Positions 63,983 to 64,000 of a DNA stretch of 64,000 bases are shown one piece after another (position 1 is the stretch's first letter; every line of letters begins with the position of its first letter). Made by a program: the position numbers and the translations under genes. The notes beneath the pieces are model-generated. The model saw only the letters and a program-made list of their open reading frames with translations, was not told where the DNA came from and ran no database searches. The stretch spans positions 1,054,001 through 1,118,000 of the forward strand of contig NZ_CP013444.1 of NCBI RefSeq assembly GCF_001718835.1, in the 5' to 3' direction. This stretch comes from Burkholderia cepacia. GTDB lineage: Bacteria > Pseudomonadota > Gammaproteobacteria > Burkholderiales > Burkholderiaceae.

Positions 63983-64000
63983 ACGAATCACCTTATCGTC

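Noticed and set aside
1..64000. CRISPR arrays, rRNA and tRNA genes
   Set aside because: No regularly spaced direct repeats of suitable length and no recognisable rRNA or tRNA sequence were seen on either strand; a dedicated tRNA search was not possible.

Overview
The DNA is GC-rich, with Burkholderia-type genes throughout: a trimeric-porin family protein, NodD-like LysR regulators, IS407/IS110/IS66-type elements and Burkholderia-like hypothetical proteins. It looks like an accessory replicon or an integrated conjugative element of a Burkholderia/Paraburkholderia-like betaproteobacterium. No rRNA, tRNA, CRISPR array or core housekeeping operon was found.

Region 1 (1-17425) is a conjugation and maintenance module. 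It holds the end of a VirB-type type IV secretion operon (virB8 cut by the window edge, virB9, virB10, virB11), a coupling protein VirD4 split into a membrane ORF and an ATPase ORF, a PriCT-2/Toprim primase-like protein, an LPD/KfrB-like protein, a MobC-like accessory protein and a relaxase. A ParA-like ATPase operon, a large ParB and a DUF932 protein follow. Most starts overlap the previous stop, so translation is probably coupled.

Region 2 (17426-26836) is a defence cargo. A 630-bp divergent intergenic region with a long hairpin leads into an ABC-three-component (ABC-3C) system: a PD-(D/E)xK-like effector, a middle component and a DUF3732-type ABC ATPase with a zinc hook. A second same-strand trio follows: a compact SF1 helicase, a 507-aa protein of unknown family and a large PIN-like RNase. 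This trio is the best candidate here for an undescribed system.

Region 3 (26837-33900) is a graveyard of mobile DNA: two decayed tyrosine integrases, IS481 and IS66 transposase fragments, a HEPN/RES toxin remnant, the 3' end of dctA, and several hairpins and short repeats. Inside it lies one intact AT-rich gene for a predicted Tat-exported lipoprotein of 685 aa. Its layout resembles a three-domain Cry (delta-endotoxin) protein.

Region 4 (33901-47507) has two NodD/NahR-like LysR genes divergent from a porin-MFS-catabolic operon. The operon encodes two flavoprotein monooxygenases, two extradiol-type (VOC) dioxygenases, a Rieske ferredoxin, a cupin, two alpha/beta hydrolases and a fumarylacetoacetate-hydrolase family enzyme. 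The gene set fits hydroxylation, ring cleavage and C-C hydrolysis of a polyphenol such as a flavonoid.

Region 5 (47844-59213) encodes a VanA/VanB-like Rieske demethylase pair (minus strand) and, on the plus strand, a GMC oxidoreductase, a crotonase, an ACMSD-like amidohydrolase, an SDR, an acyl-CoA dehydrogenase and a feruloyl-CoA synthase-like ligase. This suggests CoA-dependent side-chain degradation of methoxylated hydroxycinnamates. It could take up the phenylpropanoid (B-ring) product of Region 4; that link is inference.

Region 6 (59214-64000) holds an IS407-group IS3 element with a perfect 4-bp target duplication, itself split by an IS1111/IS110-type element, then xdhC and a family-3 solute-binding protein.
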